Shown piece after piece: positions 8,732 to 19,153 of a stretch of 63,718 nucleotides of DNA. A program made the position numbers and the translations under genes. The number at the start of each line of letters is the position of its first letter. Within the stretch, counting starts at the first letter, position 1. Below the pieces are notes generated by a model. That model was not told the DNA's origin and did no database searches. It saw only the letters and a list, made by a program, of their open reading frames with translations. Source of the stretch: Acidiferrimicrobium sp. IK (GTDB lineage: Bacteria; Actinomycetota; Acidimicrobiia; Acidimicrobiales; Palsa-688); assembly GCF_025499425.1 (NCBI RefSeq), contig NZ_JAIMCB010000011.1:1-63718 (forward strand), given 5' to 3'.

Positions 8732-9816
8732 TCGCCAAGATCGTCACCCGCCTGTTCCTGCTCGCGGCCATCATCGCCGCGGGCCTCGGCTACATACTCT
8801 TCGGAGTGCTCGGTTTCCGCCTGGGCGCCCAGCCCTACAAGGTGACCGTCAACCTGCCCCGCAGCGGCGGCCTCTACAGCGGGGCGTACGTGGCCTACCG
8901 AGGAGTGGACGTGGGCCGGGTCTCCGGGCTGTCGATCACCCGCGACGGCGTCGCCGCCAGCTTGACCATCAACCCGGGCGCCAGGATCCCGGTGGCGAGC
9001 ACCGTCGCGGTCCGGGACCTGTCCGCGGTCGGTGAGCAGTACGTCGACTTCACCCCGACCGCCGCGGCCAGCGCGCAGTCCGGCCCCTGGTTGCACGCCG
9101 GCAGCCGCATCGCCGTCGGTGCCAGCGGCGTGCCGGTCAACCTGGAGCAGGTCCTCACCGACGCCGGCAACTTCACCAACAGCATCAACACCAAGGCGTT
9201 CGGCCAGCTGCTCGACAGCGTCTCCACGGCGGTGCAAGGCAGCGGACCGGATCTCCGCAACGCCCTCGACGCCACCGAGCGGCTGTTCTCCACCCTCGAG
9301 ACGGTCCAACCCCAGACTTCCACGCTGATCACCTCCGGCCAGCAGCTGCTGGCCACCGCCAAGGTGACCAACCCCGACATCGCCAGCCTGGCGGCCAACC
9401 TGGCCGCCCTCACCGCGCAGCTAGACACGTCGAGCGGCGACATCAAGAGCCTCCTGGCCAACGGCGTGAGCGCCGGCGGTCAGCTGCAGTCGCTCCTCAA
9501 CGCCGACAGCAGCGCGCTGGTGTCGCTGACCGCGCACTCCGCGACCGTGGCCAATGTCTTCGCCCAGCACGACCCGGCGGTCCAGGCCCTGCTGCAGGTG
9601 CTGCCGACGGTCACCGCCGCACTCGGGTCGACGGTCTCCAACGGCGTGGTCCACACCCACTTCTTCATCGACGACGCCGACCCGGTCTGCACCTACGCCA
9701 ACGCCCCGCTCGGGGAGCCCACCGCCCGCAGCGCCCCGGTAGACCTGTCACGGACCTGCACCGTCTCGGCGCCCAACCTCCAGCAGCGCGGCTCGGCCAA
9801 CGCCCCCCAACCGTGA
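8728..9816 (+). CDS. mceF: MCE family protein MceF
   Basis: A 362-residue protein starting at GTG 8728 in a GTGA overlap with mceE. Membrane helix at about 5-27, MCE domain at about 36-120 (SGAYVAYRGVDVGRVSGL; VGEQYVDF), then the helical region and a short Cys-containing tail. It closes the operon; a 98-base gap follows without an obvious hairpin. No mce-associated Mas protein or ATPase gene follows. Confidence 0.88.
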   Translation: MIAKIVTRLFLLAAIIAAGLGYILFGVLGFRLGAQPYKVTVNLPRSGGLYSGAYVAYRGVDVGRVSGLSITRDGVAASLTINPGARIPVASTVAVRDLSAVGEQYVDFTPTAAASAQSGPWLHAGSRIAVGASGVPVNLEQVLTDAGNFTNSINTKAFGQLLDSVSTAVQGSGPDLRNALDATERLFSTLETVQPQTSTLITSGQQLLATAKVTNPDIASLAANLAALTAQLDTSSGDIKSLLANGVSAGGQLQSLLNADSSALVSLTAHSATVANVFAQHDPAVQALLQVLPTVTAALGSTVSNGVVHTHFFIDDADPVCTYANAPLGEPTARSAPVDLSRTCTVSAPNLQQRGSANAPQP

Positions 9817-9914
9817 CCGGCGGGCGGCGAAGATCTGTGCGCTTGGCTAGACACACCACGGGGTAGGCACTCCGGGATGCCGGCGGGGGGCCGGCGTCGC
9901 GGGAGGTGGTAGCC

Positions 9915-10184
9915 GTGAACGCAGACGTCGGCCTCGAGGCCGAGCCACTCGACCGGGGGAGCGCACTGCGCTACGCCTCCGTGGCGGTGCTGCTCGGCGC
10001 AACGTTCGTCGGGCTGCTGTGGGTGCCGAGCTACGCGCGGGTGACCCCGACGCTCGACGGCATCCCGTTCTTCTACTGGTACTCGGTGCTGTGGCTGGTG
10101 GTCAACGCGATCTGCCAGGTGATCGCCTACCGGATCATCCACCGCCACCGGCCCGCCCGCCCGGCTGCGGGGGTGGCCCGATGA
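9915..10184 (+). CDS. DUF3311-type small membrane protein, symporter partner
   Basis: An 89-residue protein with two membrane helices (about 19-37 and 50-70) and the short aromatic motif PFFYWYSVLW between them, as in the DUF3311 family. GTG 9915 was chosen because GGAGGT at 9902-9907 sits seven bases upstream. The stop overlaps the symporter start (ATGA). DUF3311 genes are habitually found just ahead of a sodium:solute symporter and probably encode an accessory subunit; the mechanism is not known. Confidence 0.82.
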   Translation: MNADVGLEAEPLDRGSALRYASVAVLLGATFVGLLWVPSYARVTPTLDGIPFFYWYSVLWLVVNAICQVIAYRIIHRHRPARPAAGVAR

Positions 10185-11809
10185 AGATCAGCACCGCCCT
10201 CGACGGGACCGCGCTGGCGGTCTTCCTGGTCCTCTTCGGCGTCGTCACCGTGGTCGGTTTCGCCGCGGCCAGATGGCGGCGGCCGGCCACGCTGAACACC
10301 CTCGACGAGTGGGGCCTAGGCGGCCGGAACTTCGGCGGGTTCGTCACCTGGTTCCTGCTCGGCGGGGACCTCTACACCGCCTACACCTTCGTCGCGGTCC
10401 CCGGCGCCATGTACGCCGCCGGCGCAGTGTCCGGGTGGTTCGCGGTGGCCTACACCATTTTGGTGTGGCCCCTCGTGTTCGTCCTCATGCCACGGCTGTG
10501 GTCGGTGGCCCACCGCCACGGGTACGTCACCGCCGCCGACTTCGTGCGTGGCCGTTTCGGCTCGCGGGGGCTCGGCCTGGCCGTCGCGTTCACCGGGATC
10601 CTGGCTTTGATGCCCTACATCGCCCTGCAGCTGGTCGGCATCCAGTCGGTCCTTCAGGTGATGGGCGTGGGTAACGGGGCGTCGGGCTTCGTGAAGGACC
10701 TGCCCCTCATCGTCGCGTTCGTCATCCTCGCCCTCTACACCTACACATCCGGTCTGCGGGCCCCGGCGCTGATCGCGTTCGTCAAGGATCTCCTCGTCTA
10801 CGTCGTCGTCCTCGTGGCCATCACCTACATCCCGATCCGCCTCGGCGGTTTCGCTCACATCTTCGCGGCGGTGAAGGCCCACTCGGTCAAGCTGGCGGCT
10901 GCGGCCGCCGCGAAGCACACCGCGTCGGGCTTCGTGTTCGTCCCCGGCCACAAGCAGTACTGGGGTTACGCCACGCTGGCCCTCGGGTCCGCGATGGCGC
11001 TGTTCATGTACCCCCACTCGGTCACCGGGGTGCTGGCCACCCGCGAGCGCGACACCATCCGACGCAACACCGCAGTGTTGCCTCTGTACTCGCTGGCCCT
11101 GGCCCTCATCGCCCTGCTCGGGTACATGGCGATCGCCTCGGGTGTCACCACCACCAACGCCCGGCTGGCGGCGCCGCTGCTGTTCCGGCAGATGTTCCCG
11201 AGCTGGTTCGCCGGTGTGGCGTACGCAGCGGTGGCGATCGGCGCCCTCGTCCCGGCCGCGATCATGTCGATCGCGGCCGCCAACCTGTTCACCCGCAACG
11301 TGTACCGCGACTTGCTGCGACCCCAGGCCACCCCCTCGGAGCAGGCGCAAGTGTCCAAGCTGGTGTCGCTGGTGGTCAAGTTCGGGGCTCTGGCGTTCGT
11401 GCTCGGGATGAACACCCAAAACGCCATCAACCTCCAGCTGCTCGGCGGTATCTGGATCCTGCAGACCTTCCCGGCCGTCGCCTTCGGGCTGTTCACCCGG
11501 TGGCTGCACCGGTGGGCGCTGCTGGCCGGCTGGTTGACGGCGATGGTCTACGGCACCTACATCGCGTACGGCACCTCCACCCCGACCGTCCACCACTTCG
11601 CGGTGTCGTCGGCGAAGGCCCCGCTGCTCGGCCAGACCGTGTACATAGGCGTCACCGCCTTGGTCCTCAACATCCTCGTCGCCGTTGTCGGCACGGTGAT
11701 CTTGAGGCTCGTGCCCGGCACTGTCGGAGCAGACGAGACCGGCCACGCGGACTACCTAGCCGACGCCGGCGACCCCGGCCTCCAGGCGACCCCGATCCTC
11801 CTGGACTAG
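10181..11809 (+). CDS. Sodium:solute symporter, MctP-like monocarboxylate permease
   Basis: A 542-residue polytopic protein with about 13 membrane helices. It has the SSS-family fold signatures: GGRNFGGFVTWFLLGGD near residue 45, a YTYTSGLRAPALIAFVKD segment near 190, and PAAIMSIAAANLFTRNVYRD near 365. The DUF3311 partner and these motifs resemble the actinobacterial and proteobacterial monocarboxylate permeases (acetate, propionate, pyruvate, lactate). Propionate or acetate uptake would suit the acyl-CoA genes later in the window, but the substrate is inference. Confidence 0.85.
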   Translation: MKISTALDGTALAVFLVLFGVVTVVGFAAARWRRPATLNTLDEWGLGGRNFGGFVTWFLLGGDLYTAYTFVAVPGAMYAAGAVSGWFAVAYTILVWPLVFVLMPRLWSVAHRHGYVTAADFVRGRFGSRGLGLAVAFTGILALMPYIALQLVGIQSVLQVMGVGNGASGFVKDLPLIVAFVILALYTYTSGLRAPALIAFVKDLLVYVVVLVAITYIPIRLGGFAHIFAAVKAHSVKLAAAAAAKHTASGFVFVPGHKQYWGYATLALGSAMALFMYPHSVTGVLATRERDTIRRNTAVLPLYSLALALIALLGYMAIASGVTTTNARLAAPLLFRQMFPSWFAGVAYAAVAIGALVPAAIMSIAAANLFTRNVYRDLLRPQATPSEQAQVSKLVSLVVKFGALAFVLGMNTQNAINLQLLGGIWILQTFPAVAFGLFTRWLHRWALLAGWLTAMVYGTYIAYGTSTPTVHHFAVSSAKAPLLGQTVYIGVTALVLNILVAVVGTVILRLVPGTVGADETGHADYLADAGDPGLQATPILLD

Positions 11810-11831
11810 CCGGCCGGCTGAGCCGGGGCTA
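11807..11831. terminator. Hairpin at a convergent gene junction
   Basis: TAGCC ... GGCTA enclosing CCGGC-TGA-GCCGG, with a two-base bulge on the left arm. It lies between the symporter stop and the end of the radical SAM gene. There is no T-tract, so a bidirectional intrinsic terminator is only a suggestion. Confidence 0.35.
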
Positions 11832-11848
11832 CCCGGCTCGAACCGCTC

Positions 11849-13003
11849 CTAGTAAGGGCAGGCGGGGTCGTCGGCGAGCGCATCGCCGGTAGCGGCGTAG
11901 GCCCGCGCCCGGGACCCGCCGCAGCGATCCGAGTACTCGCAGCTCCCGCACCGCCCCGGGAATTCCGCGGCCCGGATCGCCTGGAGCAGCGGGTGCTCGG
12001 TGTAGATGTCTAGGAGGCCCCGGTCGCGCACCGAACCGAGGGACAGAGGCAGGAAGCCGGCCGGATAGACCTCCCCGTCGTGGGCCACGAAGATGATGCC
12101 CTTGCCGTCCCGGGTGGCGATCGTCGGCGCCAGCACCCTTGACGTCGCCTCGCCGAGCTCCCCCCGGAGCCGGTCGCGCAGCTGGCGGTACAACGTTCCC
12201 AGCCCGAACTCCGCGGCGGGGTCGTTGCCTTCGGCCCCGTCGCGCAGGTCCCGGGCCCGGCGGAAGAACGGCGCCTCCACGGTGCGCACGGTCATGCCGT
12301 ACTGGGCTGCGTCGACGAGGAAGTGGCAAACGTCCTCGTAGTCGCCGGCGGCGATCTCGCTGACGCGCTGACCACGGCCGACGTTGATGAGGAAGAACAC
12401 CTCCCAGGTCCGCACCCCGTGACGGAAGATCAGCGCGGCGATATCGGCGAGCTCGTGGACATTCTGGGCCATCACCGCAGTGTTGATCTGGACCGAGAAG
12501 CCGTTCGCCTGCAGCAGGTCGATGGCTCGAAGAGTGTCTTCGAAGTGTCCAGGGATCTGCCTGACGTGCTCGTGGGTGCCGGCCACGGCCCCGTCGAGGC
12601 TTAGCGACGCGGTACGCACGCCGTTGTCTCGAAGCATCCGCAGCGTCGCCTCGTTGAGGCTGTCGGACACCGACGGGGAGATGGCGACCGGCACGCCGAG
12701 GCGGTTCGCGTAGGAGGTGAGCGGCCCGAGGTCGCTTCGCTGCAGGCAGTCTCCGCCAGTCAGGATGAGCACGGGAGTCGGCCGGTCGGTGGCGGCCAGC
12801 TCATCGATGAGCGCCATCCCCTCCTCGGTGGTCAACTCGCCGGGCGCCGGGGAAGGCTGGGCGGTCGCCCGGCAGTGGACGCACGCCAGCGGACACGCCT
12901 TGGTCATCTCCCAAAACACCAAGCGCGGTTTGCGGTCGAAGTTGATCGGCCGCCGCCCGCTGTGGCCGTGCGCGGGGTGGTCCACTGTTGGTTCGCCTGT
13001 CAT
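11849..13003 (-). CDS. Radical SAM / SPASM protein, TIGR04053-like
   Basis: A 384-residue protein. Cys37, Cys41 and Cys44 (CPLACVHC) form the CxxxCxxC motif for the SAM-cleaving 4Fe-4S cluster; TGGDCLQRSDL is the SAM-contacting GGE-like strand; and a Cys-rich end (CGSCEYSDRCGG ... DDPACPY) looks like a SPASM site for an auxiliary cluster. The VFFLINVGRGQR segment and overall order match the TIGR04053 group, related to heme- and peptide-modifying radical SAM enzymes but of unknown reaction. ATG 13003 is preceded by a GGGAG site. No precursor peptide or partner enzyme gene lies next to it, so the substrate cannot be guessed. Confidence 0.85.
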   Translation of the reverse strand: MTGEPTVDHPAHGHSGRRPINFDRKPRLVFWEMTKACPLACVHCRATAQPSPAPGELTTEEGMALIDELAATDRPTPVLILTGGDCLQRSDLGPLTSYANRLGVPVAISPSVSDSLNEATLRMLRDNGVRTASLSLDGAVAGTHEHVRQIPGHFEDTLRAIDLLQANGFSVQINTAVMAQNVHELADIAALIFRHGVRTWEVFFLINVGRGQRVSEIAAGDYEDVCHFLVDAAQYGMTVRTVEAPFFRRARDLRDGAEGNDPAAEFGLGTLYRQLRDRLRGELGEATSRVLAPTIATRDGKGIIFVAHDGEVYPAGFLPLSLGSVRDRGLLDIYTEHPLLQAIRAAEFPGRCGSCEYSDRCGGSRARAYAATGDALADDPACPY

Positions 13004-13220
13004 CCGGCTCCCGTTTCGAACGCGCGCCCGCACGGTTGCGGGCCCGCCAAGGATGCCCCCGGACTGCCCGGCGCCGGTAGGGCCGGAGGTCTCCTTCTCG
13101 GGGGCAACCGGTCCCGGCTGGGGCCGGTTCCCGCCCCGGCTTGGCTGGGGACCTGGTTGTGCTTGGCCGGCGTCGACGGTGGGCGCTCGAGGCTGAGCGA
13201 CGGCGAGGACAGATCGGTCC

Positions 13221-13226
13221 TAGCAT
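13221..13226 (+). promoter_or_regulatory. Putative -10 box, leaderless EEP gene
   Basis: TAGCAT ends six bases before GTG 13233; there is no ribosome-binding site in between. Confidence 0.4.
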
Positions 13227-13232
13227 CCGCTC

Positions 13233-13940
13233 GTGCGGATAGCGACCTGGAACTGCTGCTCGGGTCCGACCGTGCCCAAGCTGGAACGACTCGCAGCGCT
13301 CGGCGTCGACGTGGCCGTGCTCTGCGAGTCGCCGCTCCTCGACCCCCGGGCGCCCGGGACCGTCCCTGACGATCAGGCGTCGTGGGTGTCGGCCGGTGAG
13401 CTTCCGAAAAAAGGCGTCGCCATCGCCGGGCTGACCACGAAGGTGACCGGCCTCGATGCCCGAAGCGCCGGCCGGTGGACCGTCGCGGCCGCCACGAGCG
13501 GAGGGCCGGCCGTGCTCGGCGTCTGGAGCGCGCCAAGTGACGCCGGGGCCGCGGCCTACAGCGCCCAGGTCGTCCGCTCCCTCGACGCGTACGCCGACCT
13601 GCTGACCGCCGGAGAGATGATCGTCGCCGGCGACTTCAACATCGGCCAGCACATCCCGGCCAGAGAAGCCAGGGACTGGACGCTCAAGGCCCGGGCCCGC
13701 TGGGAGTCCCTCGGGCTGGTCAGCGCCTACCACGCGTTCACCGGTGAGCCGTTCGGCTCGGCGACCACCGCGACTTACTACCACCGCAGGAAGCAGGACC
13801 AGCCGTTCCACATCGACTACGTCCTGGTCCCCGCCGACCGGCTCAGCTCGCTCAGAGGCGTCGATATCGGGACATACGACGACTGGGTCGCCTCCCGGAG
13901 AAGCGACCACGTACCGGTGATCATCGACCTGGACTGGTGA
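13233..13940 (+). CDS. Endonuclease/exonuclease/phosphatase family protein
   Basis: A 235-residue protein of the EEP (DNase I-like) fold. Visible motifs are ATWNCCSG at the start (Asn metal ligand), VAGDFNIG in the middle (the Asp/Asn pair of the active site) and SDHVPVIIDL at the end (the catalytic Asp-His). It is compact for the family, with no added domains and no signal peptide, so it acts in the cytoplasm; the substrate could be nucleic acid or a phosphoester. Its last 20 bases overlap the converging STAS reading frame. Confidence 0.8.
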   Translation: MRIATWNCCSGPTVPKLERLAALGVDVAVLCESPLLDPRAPGTVPDDQASWVSAGELPKKGVAIAGLTTKVTGLDARSAGRWTVAAATSGGPAVLGVWSAPSDAGAAAYSAQVVRSLDAYADLLTAGEMIVAGDFNIGQHIPAREARDWTLKARARWESLGLVSAYHAFTGEPFGSATTATYYHRRKQDQPFHIDYVLVPADRLSSLRGVDIGTYDDWVASRRSDHVPVIIDLDW

Positions 13941-14466
13941 CGCTCCTGGCGGCCCCGCACCTGACGTGATCCGACCCTGATCCGACCCCAGAGACAGCGG
14001 GCCGGGCGCTGCCAGGCCTGCCCGTTCGGCCCACCGCTGAAAGCAGCGGGTCCCGTAGGGGCGGTAGTGCGGGTCGCCCGCCGAGGACTCGGCGTGCGCG
14101 GCCCGGGCCACCTCCCGCCGGCGGGTCCTGCGTCGGTGGGACGCCTGCACCACCCTCGGGAGGGCGTCTGAGCGAAGCGAGCGCGCCAACACCCCCGAAG
14201 CGCAACGCTTCGAGGATCACAGGGACCGCGATGACCGTCACCTCCGTCCCGCGTGCGACCGCCGACCGGAGGCCGCTGAGCATGGCGGCGATACCGCCGC
14301 TGTCGATGAAACGCAACCCCACGGCGTCAACTGTCAACGTGGCGGTCGCTGCGGTAGAGGTGACGGCGTCGGCCAGCGACTCCGACCCCTCGGCGGTGAG
14401 CTCCCCCGACAAGCGGAGCCGCGGCGAGGAAGGGTCCGACTCGTCGCCATCGATCCGTAACGTCAC
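13921..14466 (-). CDS. STAS-domain anti-sigma factor antagonist-like protein
   Basis: A 181-residue frame whose first 95 or so residues form a STAS domain: RLSGELTAEGSESLADAV, then AVGLRFIDSGGIAAML with Ser56 in the place phosphorylated in SpoIIAA/RsbV proteins. It probably belongs to a partner-switching regulatory circuit with a kinase encoded elsewhere. GTG 14466 has GAGGCGG just upstream. The last 85 residues are Pro/Gly/Arg-rich with no domain likeness, extending into the end of the neighbouring gene, and may be a read-on after a lost stop codon; a shorter functional protein is possible. Confidence 0.7.
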   Translation of the reverse strand: MTLRIDGDESDPSSPRLRLSGELTAEGSESLADAVTSTAATATLTVDAVGLRFIDSGGIAAMLSGLRSAVARGTEVTVIAVPVILEALRFGGVGALASLRRPPEGGAGVPPTQDPPAGGGPGRARRVLGGRPALPPLRDPLLSAVGRTGRPGSARPAVSGVGSGSDHVRCGAARSVTSPGR

Positions 14467-14541
14467 ACCCGCCTCGGTGCTGGCCGCACCCCGACAAGTT
14501 ACCGTCGCTCTTAGACCGGCGACGTCCCAAAGGGCCGTCCG

Positions 14542-15315
14542 CTACTGCCTGCGGAGCTCGATGAGGTAGCGCTGCGAGTGGCACACAAACCGGCCGTCTC
14601 GATGGAGCTGCCCATGCAGCGCCGCCAGTCGGTCGTAGTAGCGCTCCACCGTGAAGTCGGGGACAGTCCAGGGCACCTTGCGAAGGAAGTGCACGACCGC
14701 AGCGATATCAAAGAAGACAACCTCCAGGGCTTGCTCTTGGATCTGCACGAGCTGCAGGCCGGCCGCGGCCGCGTCGGCCGACGCGACCTGTGACGACCGG
14801 CTTGGGTCGGAGCGCTGCGGTCCCATGAGGAACTCGTACAGTTCCCGGTTCGATCCAGGCCCGACCATTTGGGAGAAGAAGGTGCCGCCCCGCTGCAGCA
14901 CCCTGGCCACCTCGGGCCAGACGACCTCCACCGGGTGGCGGCTCGAGACCAGGTCGAAGGCCCCGTCGCCGAACGGCAACGCTCCATCGTCGGCGGCTCG
15001 CACGACCCCGACCCGGAGGTGGCCAAGCCTCCGGGTGGCGAGCGTGGCGTTCGGCGGCCAAGACTCGGTGGCGGCCAGTCGGAACGGTCGCTGCGAGGTT
15101 TGCTCCAGCGCCCAGGCGAACACCTCGCCGCCTCCCGTTTGGATGTCGAGGGCAGAGCAAGCCTGCTGCAGCCGGCCGGAGAGAAGCCGTGCGTATCCCC
15201 ACGACGGCCGCTGCTCGGTCGCCCGGCCATGAAACCACGAGAAGTCCCAGCCCTCGACCGGCACGTCCAAGCCCTCGGCTACCAGCGCGTCGAAGTTCAC
15301 TGACGGAGGCTGCAT
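14542..15315 (-). CDS. SAM-dependent methyltransferase (class I)
   Basis: A 257-residue protein. The glycine-rich SAM motif is degenerate (ALDIQTGGGEVFAWAL, residues about 53-68), followed by a strand ending in AATE, then ADDGALPFGDGAFDLVSSRH as motifs II-III, and RVLQRGGTFFSQMVGP as the post-III strand. This is the layout of small-molecule methyltransferases annotated as UbiE/BioC-like. ATG 15315 has a GGAG three bases upstream, rather close. The substrate is unknown; the neighbours give no clue. Confidence 0.78.
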   Translation of the reverse strand: MQPPSVNFDALVAEGLDVPVEGWDFSWFHGRATEQRPSWGYARLLSGRLQQACSALDIQTGGGEVFAWALEQTSQRPFRLAATESWPPNATLATRRLGHLRVGVVRAADDGALPFGDGAFDLVSSRHPVEVVWPEVARVLQRGGTFFSQMVGPGSNRELYEFLMGPQRSDPSRSSQVASADAAAAGLQLVQIQEQALEVVFFDIAAVVHFLRKVPWTVPDFTVERYYDRLAALHGQLHRDGRFVCHSQRYLIELRRQ

Positions 15316-15341
15316 TCTCCGCTGAGACCACTGCAACCGTA

Positions 15342-15383
15342 TTCCCTGCCCGATCAACCGTGTTCCCTGCCCGATCAACCGTG
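15342..15383. repeat. Two identical 21-base tandem units
   Basis: Two exact head-to-tail copies of a 21-base unit (ttccctgcccgatcaaccgt + g) in the gap upstream of the methyltransferase, one of several intergenic tandem repeats in the window. Confidence 0.9.
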
Positions 15384-15487
15384 TGCAACTGCCGGAATAG
15401 ATGACGCGTTAACTAGGGCGGTCCCCGCGACACCCACCAAAGGCTCGCCCGTGAACCGGACCCACCGCGTCAAAGGGAGCGGAGCCG

Positions 15488-15493
15488 TATCGT
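15488..15493 (+). promoter_or_regulatory. Putative -10 box, leaderless SCO6745-family gene
   Basis: TATCGT ends seven bases before ATG 15501, with no Shine-Dalgarno sequence between them. Confidence 0.45.
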
Positions 15494-15500
15494 GCCGTGA

Positions 15501-16361
15501 ATGAGAGCTTCCCTGGATCCGGTCGTGGCCAGAAAGACCTGGAGGACCGTCGAGCCGCTCCACGGAATGATCTACTTCGTTCCCGAGGCGGTCCAGCGCT
15601 ACGCCGCTTTGGGACTGAAGGGTCGGTCCGGCTATTTCGCCTCTCGCTCGGCGGCGATGGGCCCCGTGGGAGCCGAAGCGATCGTCGCCACGTTTTTCAA
15701 CTTCTGGCCGCCCCTGGTGCACAGCTCCATGGCAGACGTCTGGTCGACCACCGCACCAGAGCAGATCCTGCACGCTCGTTTGGAGGCAGCCGACGCCGCA
15801 TTGCGCCGGGCGCTCGGTGACGCCGTCGGATCGCAAGCGCTGGCCCAGGCCGCGCGGCTGGCTCGGGTCGCCGCCGAGGCCGCTGGAGAACGGCCGCAGG
15901 GACGTCCCCTCTTCGCCGGTCATGCCAGCCTGCCCTGGCCCGACGAGGACCACTTGGTTCTCTGGCACGCTCAGACCATCCTGCGCGAGTACCGCGGCGA
16001 CGGGCATGTCGCTGCGCTGTGCAGCGCCGGTGTCGGCGGCGCTGAGGCTCTAGTAATCCACGCCGCCACCGGCGAGGTGCCCGCGGCGGTCCTGCGCACC
16101 ACGAGGGCATGGCCTGAAAGCGAATGGGAGGACGCGGTCGAGTCCGTCCGCTCCCGGGGATGGCTGGCTGAGGACGGGACGCTGTCGTCCGAGGGAGCGG
16201 CCCACCGCCAAGGCGTGGAGGACCTGACCGACGCGCTGGCTGTACACCCATACGCAGTTTTGGGGGAACAGTGCTGCAGCGAGCTGCGGGCTCTGGCCCG
16301 GCCGCTCAGCCAAGCCGTCGTGTCAGCCGGGATGCTCCGGCCGGCTACCACACTTGAGTGA
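15501..16361 (+). CDS. SCO6745-family protein
   Basis: A 286-residue protein with the family signatures HGMIYFVPEA near the start, GLKGRSGYFASRSAAMG around residue 40, and the FFNFWPPLV segment. The SCO6745 family is widespread in actinobacteria; its members are helical, cytoplasmic and of unknown function, some predicted to contain a winged-helix part. The C-terminal half (ESEWEDAVESVRSRGWLAEDG) has the look of such a winged helix. A paralog lies at 29894-30649. Confidence 0.72.
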   Translation: MRASLDPVVARKTWRTVEPLHGMIYFVPEAVQRYAALGLKGRSGYFASRSAAMGPVGAEAIVATFFNFWPPLVHSSMADVWSTTAPEQILHARLEAADAALRRALGDAVGSQALAQAARLARVAAEAAGERPQGRPLFAGHASLPWPDEDHLVLWHAQTILREYRGDGHVAALCSAGVGGAEALVIHAATGEVPAAVLRTTRAWPESEWEDAVESVRSRGWLAEDGTLSSEGAAHRQGVEDLTDALAVHPYAVLGEQCCSELRALARPLSQAVVSAGMLRPATTLE

Positions 16362-16594
16362 CGGCCAGCCGACACGGCGCGGGTTGTGGCAGAGCTGAGC
16401 CCAGGATCCGTAGGTATCCGGCCCGAGAACGCCGCAGCGTGGATGGCGGTCTCCTCGTCGGTGACTCCCGGCAGCCGGAGGCGCTCGCAACGGGAACGTG
16501 CGAGCCGAGGACCGGGCCGAAGCTGGCCCTGGCTCCCGGGTGCGCCCAGGCGCGGCGAACCCTGGCCAGAACTGCCTGGCCAGGGTTCCCACGG

Positions 16595-16679
16595 CGGAGA
16601 GGGTGGGATTTGAACCCACGGTGGGTTGCCCCACACACGATTTCCAATCGTGCCGATTCGGCCGCTCTCGCACCCCTCC
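16595..16679 (-). tRNA. tRNA-Ser, anticodon GGA
   Basis: Reads 5' GGAGGGG on the minus strand, pairing with CCTCTCC for a seven-base acceptor stem with one G-U pair. The anticodon arm CGATTGGAAATCG carries GGA, a class II variable arm (GTGGGGCAACCCAC) follows, and the T arm has GGGTTCAAATCCC. The 3' CCA is not encoded. About 85 bases. It reads serine UCC/UCU codons. Confidence 0.96.
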
Positions 16680-16728
16680 GTGGACTGCGGGGAGCTAGGG
16701 TACCCTGTATCGGAGTGGCCTGGCAGCC

Positions 16729-16840
16729 GGCGCGGCGGTTGGGTCCTGCGCAACGATGCACCGTGAACCGGGTCAGGGCCTGACGGCAGCAGCTCTCAGC
16801 GGATCGCAACGTGTGCCGCAGATCGCCTGACCGCCGCGCC
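16729..16840 (+). ncRNA. ffs: Signal recognition particle RNA (4.5S-type)
   Basis: The conserved SRP domain IV loop is present (GGTCAGGGCCTGACGGCAGC then AGC at 16771-16793). The two ends pair perfectly over 11 bases (GGCGCGGCGGT at 16729-16739 with ACCGCCGCGCC at 16830-16840), giving a single hairpin of about 112 bases, the small bacterial type. It binds Ffh and directs membrane-protein targeting. It sits upstream of dnaX-ybaB-recR, a linkage seen in many actinobacteria. Confidence 0.95.
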
Positions 16841-16875
16841 GACCGCCAGGCCGCTGTCGCGCCCACGCGGCTTGT

Positions 16876-16949
16876 CCGAGGCGGCCTCTCCTGAAGCCGA
16901 GGCGGCCTCTCCCGAAGCCGAGGCGGCCTCTCCCGAAGCCGAGGCGGCC
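16876..16949. repeat. Tandem repeat, period 21, about 3.5 copies
   Basis: Units begin with CCGAGGCGGCCTCTC at about 16876, 16897, 16918 and 16939, with single C/T differences. It occupies most of the gap between ffs and dnaX. Confidence 0.9.
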
Positions 16950-16996
16950 AATGTGGTCGCGGCGGGCCGGCCGACCGGGCCGTCGGTGGCCTGTCC

Positions 16997-17002
16997 TAGG
17001 GT
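16997..17002 (+). promoter_or_regulatory. Putative -10 box, leaderless dnaX
   Basis: TAGGGT ends eight bases before ATG 17011; no Shine-Dalgarno-like purine run is convincing. Confidence 0.4.
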
Positions 17003-17010
17003 GGGCGGCG

Positions 17011-19143
<2,133 letters not shown>

Positions 19144-19153
19144 GGGTCCGCGT

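Noticed and set aside
13960..14192. Minus-strand peptide with RWAERAGL, reminiscent of tyrosine recombinases
   Set aside because: Only about eight residues resemble an integrase; no catalytic Arg-His-Arg-Tyr pattern follows, and the stretch lies in an apparently non-coding tail.
16595..16679. tRNA-Ser as an integration site
   Set aside because: No integrase gene, no direct repeat of the tRNA end and no phage genes nearby; the block tRNA-ffs-dnaX is ancestral.
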